A stretch of DNA of 64,000 nucleotides from Actinokineospora bangkokensis (GCF_001940455.1 NZ_MKQR01000007.1:333378-397377); one strand, 5' to 3'. Counted from the first letter of the stretch, positions 24,849-34,302 are shown. Numbers and translations are program-made. The notes: generated by a model not told the origin, from the letters alone.

Positions 24849-25720
24849 CGCTGACCCTGCCGCGCGCGCTGCGCCGCTCGGCGCGCAACGAGGAGCGCTC
24901 CTCCGGGGGCCGCGCCCGCTTCTGGACCTACGGGCTGCTGATCGCGTTCGTCGCGGGCTCGGCCTTCCCGTTCTACTGGTCGTTCCTGGTGGCCAGCCGC
25001 GACTCCGGCATGCTCACCGAGACCGTGCCGCCGCTGCTGCCCGGTGGCAACTTCCTCGCCAACGCCCAGCGCGTGTTCGACTCGGTGCCGTTCTGGAAGG
25101 CGCTGGGCAACAGCGTCGTCGTCTCCGGCACGGTGACCCTGACGACCGTGCTGTTCTCCACCCTGGCCGGGTTCGCCTTCGCCAAGCTGCGCTTCCGCGG
25201 GCGCAACGCGCTGTTCCTGTTCGTGGTGGCGACCCTGGCCGTGCCGACCCAGCTCGGCATCATCCCGCTCTACCTGGCGATGTCGGAGCTGGGCTGGGCG
25301 GGCGGGTTGCAGGCGGTGGTCGTGCCGAACCTGGTCACCGCGATCGGGGTGTTCTGGATGCGCCAGTACACCGTGGAGGCCGTGCCGTTCGAGCTGATCG
25401 AGGCGGCCAGGGTGGACGGCTGCTCGATGCTGCGGGTGTTCTGGCACGTCTGCCTGCCCGCGGTGCGCCCGGCGGCGGCGTTCCTGGGCATGTTCACGTT
25501 CATGACCAGCTGGAACGACTTCCTCTGGCCGCTGGTCGTGCTCGACGCGGAGAACCCCACCGTGCAGCTGGCGCTGGAGCGGTTGCAGTCGGGGTTCTAC
25601 GTGGACTACTCGCTGGTGCTGGCCGGGACGACGCTGGCCACCATCCCCGTCCTCGTCGTGTTCGTCCTGCTCGGCCGCCAGATCGTGGCCGGGATCATGC
25701 AAGGTGCCGTGAAGGGATGA
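24845..25720 (+). CDS. cebG: Cellobiose ABC transporter permease
   Basis: A 291-residue MalG-type permease with six membrane segments and the EAA loop EAARVDGCSMLRVFWHVCLPAVRPAAAF. It forms the heteromeric channel with CebF. The GTG start overlaps the cebF stop, and the TGA overlaps the ATG of the downstream beta-glucosidase gene, so translation is coupled throughout. Confidence 0.87.
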   Translation: MTLTLPRALRRSARNEERSSGGRARFWTYGLLIAFVAGSAFPFYWSFLVASRDSGMLTETVPPLLPGGNFLANAQRVFDSVPFWKALGNSVVVSGTVTLTTVLFSTLAGFAFAKLRFRGRNALFLFVVATLAVPTQLGIIPLYLAMSELGWAGGLQAVVVPNLVTAIGVFWMRQYTVEAVPFELIEAARVDGCSMLRVFWHVCLPAVRPAAAFLGMFTFMTSWNDFLWPLVVLDAENPTVQLALERLQSGFYVDYSLVLAGTTLATIPVLVVFVLLGRQIVAGIMQGAVKG

Positions 25721-27144
25721 GACCCGTGTCCGTTCAACCCGTGCCCGCCGGACCCCGAGCCGCCGCAGGCGCGCTGGAGTTCCCGCCGGGGTTCGTCTGG
25801 GGGGCCGCGACCGCGGCGTTCCAGGTGGAGGGGTCCACCACCGCCGACGGGCGCACCGAGTCCATCTGGGACGCCTTCTGCCGACAGCCCGGCCGGGTCG
25901 TCGGCGGCGACACCGGGGAGCCGGGCGCCGACCACTACCTGCGGATGCGCTCGGACGTGGCGCTGATGCGGGAGCTGGGCCTGGGCGCCTACCGGTTCTC
26001 CATCGCCTGGCCCCGTGTGCGCCCCGACGGCGGCGGGCCCAACCACCGCGGGATCGCCTTCTACGACGCCCTGGTCGACGAACTGCTCGACAACGGCATC
26101 ACCCCGGTCGCCACGCTCTACCACTGGGACCTGCCGCAGGCGCTGGAGGACGCGGGCGGCTGGACCTCCCGCGACACCGCGGCCCGCTTCGCCGAGTACG
26201 CCGACACCGCCACCGCCGTGCTCGGTGACCGCGTGTCGATGTGGACGACGCTGAACGAGCCGTGGTGCTCGGCGTTCCTCGGCTACGGCAGCGGCGTGCA
26301 CGCCCCCGGCCGCACCGACCCCGCGGCAGCGCTGGCCGCCGCGCACCACCTGCTGCTCGCGCACGGCCTGGCGGTGCCGGTGATCCGCTCGAACGTCCCC
26401 GGCGCGGTCGCGGGCATCACGCTCAACCTGTTCCCCGTGCTGCCCGCGAGCCCGTCCGCCGCGGACGCCGACGCCGCCCGCCGGGTGGACGCCCTGCAGA
26501 ACCGGCTCTTCCTCGACCCGGTGCTGCGCGGCGGCTACCCGCCCGACCTGCTCTCCGACGTCGCCCACCTCGGGTTCGCCGAGCACGTCCGGCCCGGGGA
26601 CGCGCAGGTGATCGCCGCGCCGGTCGACTTCGTGGGGGTCAACTTCTACCGCGACCACCACGTCGCCGCCGGGGGCGCGGGGGAGCGGGCGGGCGGGGCG
26701 TGGCCGGGCAGTGAGCACCTGGTGTTCCCGCCGCGCGGGCTGCCCGTCACCGCCGCCGGGTGGGAGATCCGCGCCGAGGGGCTGCGCGACCTGCTGGTCG
26801 ACCTCGACCGCGGGTACCCGGGCGTCACCTGGTACGTCACCGAGAACGGCGCCGCCTTCGACGACCGGGTCGAGGCGGGCCAGGTGTTCGACCACGACCG
26901 GCGCGACTACCTGGAGGGCCACCTGCGCGCCGCGCACGCCGCCATCGCCGCGGGCGTCGACCTGCGCGGCTACTTCGCCTGGTCGCTGCTGGACAACTTC
27001 GAGTGGGCCGAGGGCTACGCCAAGCGGTTCGGCATCGTCCACGTCGACTACGCCACGCAGGCGCGCGCGGTGAAGCTCAGCGGGCGCTGGTATGCCAAGG
27101 TGGCAGCGGAGAACCGGGTGCCGGGCGGTGCGGAGGTGCGGTGA
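25717..27144 (+). CDS. bglC: Family 1 beta-glucosidase
   Basis: Cytoplasmic GH1 enzyme that hydrolyses imported cellobiose to glucose. The 475-residue length is normal. The N-terminus reads FPPGFVWGAATAAFQVEGS, the GH1 signature. The acid/base glutamate is E181 in TTLNEPWCS and the nucleophile is E376 in YVTENGAAF; the aglycone-side motif WSLLDNFEWAEGY is intact. There is no signal peptide. The ATG at 25717 overlaps the cebG stop; a GTG nine bases on is a possible alternative. The operon order cebE-cebF-cebG-bglC is that of Streptomyces. Confidence 0.92.
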   Translation: MRPVSVQPVPAGPRAAAGALEFPPGFVWGAATAAFQVEGSTTADGRTESIWDAFCRQPGRVVGGDTGEPGADHYLRMRSDVALMRELGLGAYRFSIAWPRVRPDGGGPNHRGIAFYDALVDELLDNGITPVATLYHWDLPQALEDAGGWTSRDTAARFAEYADTATAVLGDRVSMWTTLNEPWCSAFLGYGSGVHAPGRTDPAAALAAAHHLLLAHGLAVPVIRSNVPGAVAGITLNLFPVLPASPSAADADAARRVDALQNRLFLDPVLRGGYPPDLLSDVAHLGFAEHVRPGDAQVIAAPVDFVGVNFYRDHHVAAGGAGERAGGAWPGSEHLVFPPRGLPVTAAGWEIRAEGLRDLLVDLDRGYPGVTWYVTENGAAFDDRVEAGQVFDHDRRDYLEGHLRAAHAAIAAGVDLRGYFAWSLLDNFEWAEGYAKRFGIVHVDYATQARAVKLSGRWYAKVAAENRVPGGAEVR

Positions 27145-28163
27145 GCGGACTGGAGCCGGGGGAGCGCGACGCGGCGACCCTGGAGGAGGTGGCCAGGATC
27201 GCGGGGGTGTCGCGCTCCACGGTGTCCCGGGTGGTCAACAACTCCCCGGGGGTCAGCGCCAGGGCCAGGGCGGCGGTGTCCGAGGCCATCGCCGCCACCC
27301 GCTACGTGCCCAACCCCGCCGCCCGCAACCTCGCCACCCGCCGCACCGACACCATCGCCCTGGTCGTCTCCGAGGACGGCGAGCGCGTGTTCGGCGACCC
27401 GTTCTTCGCGGGGGTGCTGCGCGGGGTGTCGGCCACCGTCGCCGCCGCCGACCGGCAGATGGTGCTGGTGATGAGCCACGGCGCCGACCGCGAGCGCCTG
27501 GAGCAGTACCTCGCCGCGGGCCACGTCGACGGCGCGGTGGTGGTCAGCCTGCACGGGATGGACCCGCTGCCGCAGCGGCTCACCGACGCCGGGGTGGCCG
27601 TTGCCCTGCTCGGCCGCCCGCTCACCGCCACGACCGTGCCCTACGTCGACGCGGACAACCTCGGCGGCGCGCTGGCCGCCACCCGCCACCTCGCCGCGAC
27701 CGGGCGGCGGCGCATCGGCACCATCGCGGGCCCGCAGGACATGGCGGCGGGCATCGACCGGCTGCTCGGCTGGCGGCGGGCGATGGGCGAGCTGGGCCAC
27801 CGGGCGGACGCGGTGGTGCACGCGGACTTCACCGTCGAGGCCGGGGCGGCGGCCATGGCCGAGCTGCTGGCCGCCCACCCCGACCTCGACGCCGTGTTCG
27901 CCGCGGCCGACCTGCTCGCCGTCGGCGCCCTGCGGCACCTGCGCTCGCGCGGGGTCCGGGTGCCCGACGACCTCGCCGTGGTCGGCTTCGACGACTCGGT
28001 CCTGGCCACGACGACGAACCCGACCCTGACCACGGTGCGCCAGCCGGTCGAGGAGCTGGGCCGCAGCACCGCGTGGCGCCTGCTGGCCCAGCTGGCGGGG
28101 GAGCGGCACCTGCCCCCCTCGGTGCTGCTCCCCACCGAACTGGTCGTGCGCGACTCGACCTGA
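27141..28163 (+). CDS. cebR: LacI-family repressor of the ceb operon
   Basis: A 340-residue LacI-family repressor. The headpiece reads ATLEEVARIAGVSRSTVSRVVNNSPGVSARARAAVSEAIAATRYVPNPAARNLATRRTDTIALVV, followed by a periplasmic-binding-protein-like sensor with PFFAGVLRG, VDADNLGGALAATRHL and the C-terminal VVGFDDSVLATTTNPTLTTVRQP. The GTG overlaps the bglC stop by four bases. Unlike Streptomyces, where cebR is separate and upstream, here it is the last gene of the operon it should repress, implying autoregulation. The two boxes upstream of cebE match its expected operator. Confidence 0.85.
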   Translation: MSGLEPGERDAATLEEVARIAGVSRSTVSRVVNNSPGVSARARAAVSEAIAATRYVPNPAARNLATRRTDTIALVVSEDGERVFGDPFFAGVLRGVSATVAAADRQMVLVMSHGADRERLEQYLAAGHVDGAVVVSLHGMDPLPQRLTDAGVAVALLGRPLTATTVPYVDADNLGGALAATRHLAATGRRRIGTIAGPQDMAAGIDRLLGWRRAMGELGHRADAVVHADFTVEAGAAAMAELLAAHPDLDAVFAAADLLAVGALRHLRSRGVRVPDDLAVVGFDDSVLATTTNPTLTTVRQPVEELGRSTAWRLLAQLAGERHLPPSVLLPTELVVRDST

Positions 28164-28184
28164 CCCCCGGCTCCCGGCCCGGTG

Positions 28185-29057
28185 TCAGCCCGGCTCCACC
28201 GGCAGCCACAGCTCGCAGGTGGCGGTGCTGAAGTCCGCGGCGCGGTCGAGGATGGCCACGATCGACGGGCCCGGCCGCAGCCGCCACGGGTTCGACGGGA
28301 ACCACTCGGTCGCCGTGGCCGCCCACGTGTCCTGCAACGCCCGGGGGTGCGGGCCGCTGGTGCGGAACACCGCCCACCGGCCCGCGGCCACCTCGATGCC
28401 GTCGAGGTCGTCGGGCACCGGGGTGCCCGCGGCCACGGCGACCCCGTGCAGGTAGGTCAGCTCGGTGCCCTCGGCGGCGTCGGGCGCCAGGTCGTCGGTG
28501 ACCTGGAGCAGGCCGGGTGGCTCGGCGTCACCGAGGTCCTTGAGCCGCTGGTGCTCCTGCGGCGTGAGCGTGGCGACGTGGCGCTGGATGTGCTCGTTGA
28601 CGCCGCGGTGGACCAGCGGCACGCGGGCGGCGTGCCCGACGAGCCGGAACGCGGGCTTGTCGACGACGCGGGTGTCCATGGGGGTGCTCCCTTCGACGGT
28701 CAGGCGGAACCTGAGCTGCGGTTGTGCGCGCAGGGGGCCGCCGTCGCGGCGGACCTCGCCGGGACCGGCGCCGTGCACGGACCGGAACGCCCGCCCGAAC
28801 GCCTCGGTCGAGCCGTACCCGTACCGCACGGCGATGCCCAGCAGGTCGTCGTCGCCGCGCACCACCTCGGCCGCCGCGACGGTCATCCGCCGCCGCCGGA
28901 CGTACTCCGACAGCGGCATGCCCGCCAGCGTGGAGAACATCCGCCGCAGGTGGTGCTCGGTCGTCCCGGTGGCCCTGGCCAGCCGGTCGAGGTCGACACC
29001 GCCGTCGGTCAGGGTGTCCTCGACCAGGTCGACCAGGCAGTTGAGCGCTGAGATCAC
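28185..29057 (-). CDS. AraC-family regulator with GyrI-like effector domain
   Basis: A 290-residue regulator of the Rob/SoxS-like type with N-terminal DNA-binding. Residues 1-110 hold both HTH motifs: DLDRLARATGTTEHHLRRMFSTLAGMPLSEYVRRRRM and LLGIAVRYGYGSTEAFGRAFRSVHGAGPGEVRR. Residues about 125-290 form a GyrI/AraC effector-binding domain (RVVDKPAFRLVGHAARVP, YLHGVAVAAG, EVAAGRWAVFRTSGPHP, LWLPV). It resembles multidrug or toxin-responsive regulators. It is convergent with cebR and shares no obvious target nearby; the next gene leftward is in a separate transcript. Confidence 0.87.
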   Translation of the reverse strand: MISALNCLVDLVEDTLTDGGVDLDRLARATGTTEHHLRRMFSTLAGMPLSEYVRRRRMTVAAAEVVRGDDDLLGIAVRYGYGSTEAFGRAFRSVHGAGPGEVRRDGGPLRAQPQLRFRLTVEGSTPMDTRVVDKPAFRLVGHAARVPLVHRGVNEHIQRHVATLTPQEHQRLKDLGDAEPPGLLQVTDDLAPDAAEGTELTYLHGVAVAAGTPVPDDLDGIEVAAGRWAVFRTSGPHPRALQDTWAATATEWFPSNPWRLRPGPSIVAILDRAADFSTATCELWLPVEPG

Positions 29058-29129
29058 CAGGCCCCCTTTCGCCTGTCCAGCTTGTCCCGGGGCACCGCCC
29101 GCGCGCCCGATCGCGGCGGTCGCGTTCGA

Positions 29130-29597
29130 TCAGCCGGTGCGCTTGGCCGTCGACCGCCGCTCGATCGCCGCGCCGACGCCCGCGATCGCCCCCCGGATCA
29201 TCTCGCCGTAGCCGTCGTCGCCGAGCGCGTGCTGCCGCTCCCGCGCGGCGTCGAGGTGGTGCCGGGCGGCGTCGAACGACCCCAGCCTGCGGAAGTTGTC
29301 CGCGAGGTTGAGGTGCAGGGAGGGGTAGAAGCCCGCCACGTGCAGGCTGGCGTGGTGGTCGCGCACCCGCTCGTCGGTGAGGGACGCGGCGGCGTCGAGC
29401 GCGCGGACGTCCCACACGAGCGCTTGCGCGGGGTCGTCGTGGAGGTCAGCGAGGTAGTGCGACAGCACGCAGCGGTGGAAGGCGTCCCCCGCCGGGCCGA
29501 TCTCGTCCCACAGCTCACCCAGCCGGGCGCGGGCGGTGTCGGGGTCCCCGGCGTGCCCGAGGGCGACGGCCTCGGTGATCCGGTCGATGGTGGTCAC
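29130..29597 (-). CDS. Helical repeat (TPR-like) protein coupled to the MerR gene
   Basis: A 155-residue all-helical protein resembling a short TPR array: AVALGHAGDPDTARARLGELWDEIG, FHRCVLSHYLADLHDDPAQALVWDVRALDAA, and LHLNLADNFRRLGSFDAARHHLDAARERQHAL match the alternating A/B helix pattern. The C-terminus is basic. GTG at 29597 overlaps the MerR gene stop (GTGA), so it is translated with that gene and probably works with it, perhaps as a sensor or partner. Function unknown. Confidence 0.72.
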   Translation of the reverse strand: MTTIDRITEAVALGHAGDPDTARARLGELWDEIGPAGDAFHRCVLSHYLADLHDDPAQALVWDVRALDAAASLTDERVRDHHASLHVAGFYPSLHLNLADNFRRLGSFDAARHHLDAARERQHALGDDGYGEMIRGAIAGVGAAIERRSTAKRTG

Positions 29598-30637
29598 GTG
29601 GTGGTTCCTCCTGGCTCTGGCCGCACCGGCATGACGAGGGTGGTCACGTCGCCGTCGTCGGCGGAACGGATGACAACGGGCTGGTCCGCCCCGGCGAGGT
29701 CGAGCATCACGTCCGGCCCCACCGCGCTGCTGACCGCCGGGTGCAGGGTGGTGACGGCGAAGTGGACGGTGGTGGGCGGCCCGTCCACCACGGCGTCGAC
29801 GGCGCGTCCCAAGGAGACGGCCGCGTCGGTGACGTCCAGCCGCACGACGGGGTCGTGGTGCTGCTCCAGCGCCTCCACCAGCGCGTTGCGGGCCACGACC
29901 ACCCGGGTGGACACCGGCGGCAGCGACTCCAGCACCTGCCGGTAGTCGGGGAAGGGCTCGGCGAGCACGCGGCACTCGCGCACCGCGTCGTCCCCGGCGA
30001 GCTGGAGCACCCACGACCGCACGCCGATCCGCAGGTGGTGCTGGCGCCGCACCCACGCCATCGCCAACCGCAGGTCGTCGGCGTGCGCGGTGGCGGTCCA
30101 CCCGTCCTCACCGGACTCGTCCGGGACCAGCGTGCGCGTCGACAGCCGGTACCTGTCGGTGGCGGTCAACCCGATCGCGCCCGCCGACACCTCGACGTGC
30201 ACCCCGTTCAGCACGGGCACGTCGCCCTCCGGTGCCGTCGCCGTGAGCACCTGCTCCACAGCGGCCGCGAACACCGCTCCCCGGACCCGCACGACCGGCA
30301 CCGGCGCCGCCCCCAGCGCCGCCTTGACCGCCACCGCCACCTCCCGGGCGCGGTCCACCCGCCGCACCAACCCGGCGACGTGCTCGTCCACCAGGCGCGC
30401 GGCCCCCTGCCCGCCCGCCAGCACCCGCGCGACCTGCTCCAGCGGCATGTCGATCTCCCGCAACCGCCGGATCAGCTCGGCCCGCGGCACCTGCTCGACC
30501 GCGTAGTACCGGTACCCCGTCGCCCCCACGCTCGCGGGCGCGAGCAGGCCGGAGTCGGCGTAGAAGCGCAGCGCGCTGGCCGTCACCCCGCACGCCCGCG
30601 CGAAGTCCCCGATGGTCAGCAGCTCGGACTTGGGCAC
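29594..30637 (-). CDS. MerR-type regulator fused to a DNA sliding-clamp-like domain
   Basis: A 347-residue fusion. Residues 5-75 are a MerR winged helix (LTIGDFARACGVTASALRFYADSGLLAPASVGATGYRYY) and a short coiled-coil follows to about 105. From about 115 the protein reads like the beta clamp DnaN: VFAAAVEQVLTA, PVLNGVHVEVSAGAIGLTATDRYRLSTRTL (compare PVLNGV...ATDGHRL in DnaN), FPDYRQVLESLPP, VVVARNALVEALEQ, and a final strand segment ending TTLVMPVRPEPGG. Two clamp-fold units are likely, not the full three. Such fusions occur in actinobacteria but their function is not known to me. The TPR-like gene is translationally coupled downstream. Confidence 0.8.
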   Translation of the reverse strand: MPKSELLTIGDFARACGVTASALRFYADSGLLAPASVGATGYRYYAVEQVPRAELIRRLREIDMPLEQVARVLAGGQGAARLVDEHVAGLVRRVDRAREVAVAVKAALGAAPVPVVRVRGAVFAAAVEQVLTATAPEGDVPVLNGVHVEVSAGAIGLTATDRYRLSTRTLVPDESGEDGWTATAHADDLRLAMAWVRRQHHLRIGVRSWVLQLAGDDAVRECRVLAEPFPDYRQVLESLPPVSTRVVVARNALVEALEQHHDPVVRLDVTDAAVSLGRAVDAVVDGPPTTVHFAVTTLHPAVSSAVGPDVMLDLAGADQPVVIRSADDGDVTTLVMPVRPEPGGTTT

Positions 30638-30670
30638 GCCCCCATCATCGGGCTTCGACCAACTCGAAGG

Positions 30671-32008
30671 TCAAGCCCCGTCCCGGGGCGTGATGAGCCC
30701 GCGCTTGCGGCGGACGGCGGTGACGGCGGCGAACACGGCGCCCACGGCGAGGACGATGCCGCCGCGCACCCAGACCGCGCCCTCCACGCGGGTCAGCAGG
30801 AGCAGGCAGGAGGCGATGCCGAGCCAGGGCACGACCACGGGGACGCGGAAGTGCCCCGGCTCGCCGGGGGCGCGGCGCAGGGCGATCACCGCGGCGTTGA
30901 CGACGGCGAACACGATCACCAGCAGCAGCACCAGGGTGCCCGCCAGCGCGTCGACCTCGCCGGTCAGCGCCAGCAGCAGGGCCAACCCCGCCGTGGCCAG
31001 GGCCGCCACCCACGGCGTGCGCCTGCCGGGCAGGACCTTGGCCAGCGCGGCGGGCAGCAGCCCGTCGCGGGCCATGCCGAAGGCGAGCCGGGACGACATG
31101 ATGCCGGTCAGCAGCGCCGTGTTGGCCACGGCGACCACGGCGATGGCGCCGAACAGCCACGTCGGCACGCCCCCGGCCACCCGCACGACCTCCAGCAGCG
31201 GCGCCGACGACCCGGCCAGGGTGCCCGCGGGCACGGCGGCCCCCGCCACGACGCCGATCAGCACGTAGAGCACCCCGGCCGCGGCGAGCGCCCCGAACAA
31301 CGCCCGCGGGTAGGACCGGCGCGGGTCCTTGGTCTCCTCGGCGACGTTCACCGACGTCTCGAACCCCACGAACGAGTAGTACGCCAGCACGGTCGCGGCC
31401 AGCACGCCGCTGACCGCCCCGCCCCCGCTGCCGCTGAAGTCCGTCAGCCGCCCCAGGTCCGCGTCGCCGCGCAGCACCACCCACAACCCCAGCACGACCA
31501 CCAGCACCAACCCACCGGCCTCCACGCACGTCGCGACCACGTTCGCCCCCAGGGACTCCCGGATCCCGCGGATGTTCAGCAACGCCAACGCGGCCAGGAA
31601 CACCACGGCGGCCACCACGACCGGCACGGTCACGAACTCCGCCAGGTAGTCACCCCCGAACGCCCGCGCCAGCGCCCCCACGGAGACGATCCCCGCGGCG
31701 AGCATGCAGAACCCCGTGAGGGCACCGGCCACCGGCCCGAACGCCTCCTGCGCGTAGTGCGCGGCCCCGCCCGCTCGCGGGTACTTCGTCACCAGTTCCG
31801 CGTACGACCCCGCCGTCAGCGCGGCCAACCCGAGCGCCACCACCATCGGCACCCACAACGCGCCGCCCACCTGCTCGGCAACCGTCCCCACGAGCACGTA
31901 CACCCCGGCCCCGAGGATGTCCCCGAGCACGAAGAGGAACAACAGCGGTGTGCTCACCGCCCGGCGCAACGTCTCAGCCATCCTGGCAGTCTCGCCGGAC
32001 CCGCTCAC
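30671..32008 (-). CDS. APC-superfamily amino acid permease
   Basis: A 445-residue membrane protein with about twelve hydrophobic segments. The first helix holds the APC glycine motif FLFVLGDILGAGVYVLVG; the typical YPRAGGAAHYAQEAFGP and FVGFETSVNVAEETKDPRRSYPRALFGAL motifs follow. It is a proton- or exchange-driven transporter of amino acids or amines; substrate unknown. The start may be GTG at 32008 or ATG at 31981, which removes nine polar residues. It stands alone, 33 bases before the MerR gene in the same direction of genes only by strand, so co-transcription is uncertain. Confidence 0.87.
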   Translation of the reverse strand: MSGSGETARMAETLRRAVSTPLLFLFVLGDILGAGVYVLVGTVAEQVGGALWVPMVVALGLAALTAGSYAELVTKYPRAGGAAHYAQEAFGPVAGALTGFCMLAAGIVSVGALARAFGGDYLAEFVTVPVVVAAVVFLAALALLNIRGIRESLGANVVATCVEAGGLVLVVVLGLWVVLRGDADLGRLTDFSGSGGGAVSGVLAATVLAYYSFVGFETSVNVAEETKDPRRSYPRALFGALAAAGVLYVLIGVVAGAAVPAGTLAGSSAPLLEVVRVAGGVPTWLFGAIAVVAVANTALLTGIMSSRLAFGMARDGLLPAALAKVLPGRRTPWVAALATAGLALLLALTGEVDALAGTLVLLLVIVFAVVNAAVIALRRAPGEPGHFRVPVVVPWLGIASCLLLLTRVEGAVWVRGGIVLAVGAVFAAVTAVRRKRGLITPRDGA

Positions 32009-32051
32009 CCCCGCACGCCGTGCGTCACGGCCCTGTCACGCGGGGCCGGGG

Positions 32052-34253
32052 TCAGGCCGTGATTCCCAGGCGGTGCTGTTCGGCGCGGACGATGCCCTGC
32101 TCGGTGACCGCGGCGCCGTCGTCGGCGGGGCGGTGCTCGGTGGTGTCCGTGGCCCTGCGGTCGGCGTCCTTGGCGTCGCTCTTGCGCGCGAACTCGTCGA
32201 ACAGCGTGCTCTTGCGCTCCTGGACCTCGCGGATGCGCTCGTCGACGCTGGACTGGGCGAGCAGCCGGTGCACCTGGACCTTGCGCACCTGGCCCATCCG
32301 GTGCGCGCGGGCGATGGCCTGCTCCTCGGTGCCGGGCTTCCACTGCGGCTCGGCGATGATGACGACGGACGCGGCCTGGACGTTGAGGCCGACACCGCCC
32401 GCGTCGATCTGGCTGAGCAGCACGGCGTGGCCCTCGCGGCGGGTGAAGTCGTCGACCACCCGCTGGCGGGCCGCGGGGGGCACGGCGCCCGTGATCACCC
32501 CCACCACGGCCGCGCCCAGCGCCACCCGCACGACCTCCAGGACGTCCAGGAAGGTCGAGAACACGAGCACCTTGAGGCCGTCCTCCCGGGCTTCCCGCAC
32601 CACCTCCACGAGCCGTTCGAGCTTGGCCGACTGGGACGAGGCGAAGGCCGCCCGCCGCATGGCCATGAAGTTCCCGCTGCGCACGGCCTGCTCGTAGGCG
32701 GCGCTGTCGTCGGGGGAGAAGCGCACCCAGTCCTCGACCTCGATCTTGTCGGGCAGTTCGGTGAGGACGTCCTCCTGGTTGCGGCGCAGGTACACCGACG
32801 CCACGGCGCGCCGGAACCGCTTGGCCCCCGCCAGGGCGTCCGCTGGGTCCAAGCCGCGCGCGACCGCGGGTTGCAAGTGCTCGACCAGGTTGCGGAACTC
32901 CTCGACCCGGTTCTCCATCGGCGTGCCGGTGAGGAACAGCGCCCGCTGCGCCTCACCCACCACCGCCGCCACGTGCCGCGCGCGTTGGGCGTTGGGGTTC
33001 TTCACGTAGTGCGCCTCGTCGACCACCACCAGCGCGATGCCCGACCCGGTGATGCCGGTCAGCTTGCCCAGGGTGGTGAACGTCGTGACCGCGACACCGC
33101 CGGTGCGCAGCCAGTGGTGCATGGCGATGAGCCGGTCCGCGCCGTGCAGGCTGTGCCCGGTGAGATCGGTGTGCTTGCTGATCTCGTTGAGCCAGTTGAC
33201 CTGCACGCTCGCCGGGCACACCACCAGGAAGCGCGTTTGCCCGTTCGCCGCCAGGTGCGCGATGGTTGCCAGCGCCTGCACGGTCTTGCCCAGCCCCATC
33301 TCGTCGCCCAGCACCGCGCGCTCCCGGTGGATGGCGTACTGCGCGCCGAAGACCTGGTACCCGCGCAGGGTGGCCCGCAGGCGCCTGGTGTCCAGCGGGA
33401 CGGCGCTGATCGCCTGGCGCAGCTCGTCGGGCAGGAAGCCCTGCGCCGCTTCGCGTTCGTCGTCGCGGTGGCCGGTGAGCGTGGACACCAGCGCGGTGAA
33501 CGCGGCGGCGTCCTGCCCGAACTCCCGCCACACCTGGTCCGGCCGGTGGGTGGCGGGGTCGACGGCCCGCTCCAGCTGTTCCACTTCCTGGAACAGGGCC
33601 CTGGTGCTCGGGTCGGACAGCAGCGCGTCGAGCCGGGCGAGCGCGACGAGCGCGTCCTGCTTCCGGCTGCCGAAGCGGAACAGCATGCCCGCCCGGCTGC
33701 TCGTCGGCTCCGCGGCTCGCACCAGGGCCTCGGCCCGCGCCACGAACCGCCGCAACGGCTCCTGCGGGACGCCGCCTGCCCGGCGGGCGGCGGCGAGGGT
33801 CGCGAGCAGTTGCGTCTCCGCCGGGCGCTTGCGGTCGGGGTCGAAGCGGAAGCGGACTTCCAGCCGGGTGTCGCGCGCGAGCCGCCGCGCGGCGGCGTGG
33901 ACCTGCCTGGCGGACTGCTGCCCGACCCCCTGCACGGCTTGCAACCGGTGGACGTCGACACGCAGGACGCGCTCGACCGTGCTGTACCCGGCGTCGTCGA
34001 GGACGTTCAGCCGCACGCCCTTGCCCACCAGCCCGCGCAGGTCGGTGATCGGGCGCTGGGCGAGTTCGGTCCTCACCAGCTCGTCCAGCAGCCCGCCGAG
34101 CTGGTCGCCCGCCCGCTCCCGCAGCGCCTCCGACGCGCCGAGCAGCGCGTGCGCGCGGCCCGCCAACACGCCCGCCCTCGCCATCAACGCCTTGGCCGCA
34201 GCGCCGACCATCCCCCGCGCGGACGCGAGATCGCCCGCGTGTCCCTCGGTCAC
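32052..34253 (-). CDS. SNF2-family DEAD/DEAH-box helicase
   Basis: A 733-residue SNF2 ATPase acting on DNA or DNA-protein complexes. A helical N-terminal region of about 290 residues contains a helix-hairpin-helix-like segment (VHRLQAVQGVGQQSARQV). The motor has motif I GDEMGLGKTVQ, motif II VVDEAHYVKN, motif III LFLTGTPMEN, motif V QIDAGGVGLNVQAASVVI and motif VI ARAHRMGQVRKVQVHRL. GTG at 34253 follows an AGGGGGA. No restriction, methylase or defence gene is adjacent, so it looks like a free-standing repair or remodelling enzyme. Confidence 0.88.
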   Translation of the reverse strand: MTEGHAGDLASARGMVGAAAKALMARAGVLAGRAHALLGASEALRERAGDQLGGLLDELVRTELAQRPITDLRGLVGKGVRLNVLDDAGYSTVERVLRVDVHRLQAVQGVGQQSARQVHAAARRLARDTRLEVRFRFDPDRKRPAETQLLATLAAARRAGGVPQEPLRRFVARAEALVRAAEPTSSRAGMLFRFGSRKQDALVALARLDALLSDPSTRALFQEVEQLERAVDPATHRPDQVWREFGQDAAAFTALVSTLTGHRDDEREAAQGFLPDELRQAISAVPLDTRRLRATLRGYQVFGAQYAIHRERAVLGDEMGLGKTVQALATIAHLAANGQTRFLVVCPASVQVNWLNEISKHTDLTGHSLHGADRLIAMHHWLRTGGVAVTTFTTLGKLTGITGSGIALVVVDEAHYVKNPNAQRARHVAAVVGEAQRALFLTGTPMENRVEEFRNLVEHLQPAVARGLDPADALAGAKRFRRAVASVYLRRNQEDVLTELPDKIEVEDWVRFSPDDSAAYEQAVRSGNFMAMRRAAFASSQSAKLERLVEVVREAREDGLKVLVFSTFLDVLEVVRVALGAAVVGVITGAVPPAARQRVVDDFTRREGHAVLLSQIDAGGVGLNVQAASVVIIAEPQWKPGTEEQAIARAHRMGQVRKVQVHRLLAQSSVDERIREVQERKSTLFDEFARKSDAKDADRRATDTTEHRPADDGAAVTEQGIVRAEQHRLGITA

Positions 34254-34302
34254 CCGTCCCCCTGTCCCGCGCAGCACATCGCCTGGGCGGTCGGGGACGT
34301 TT

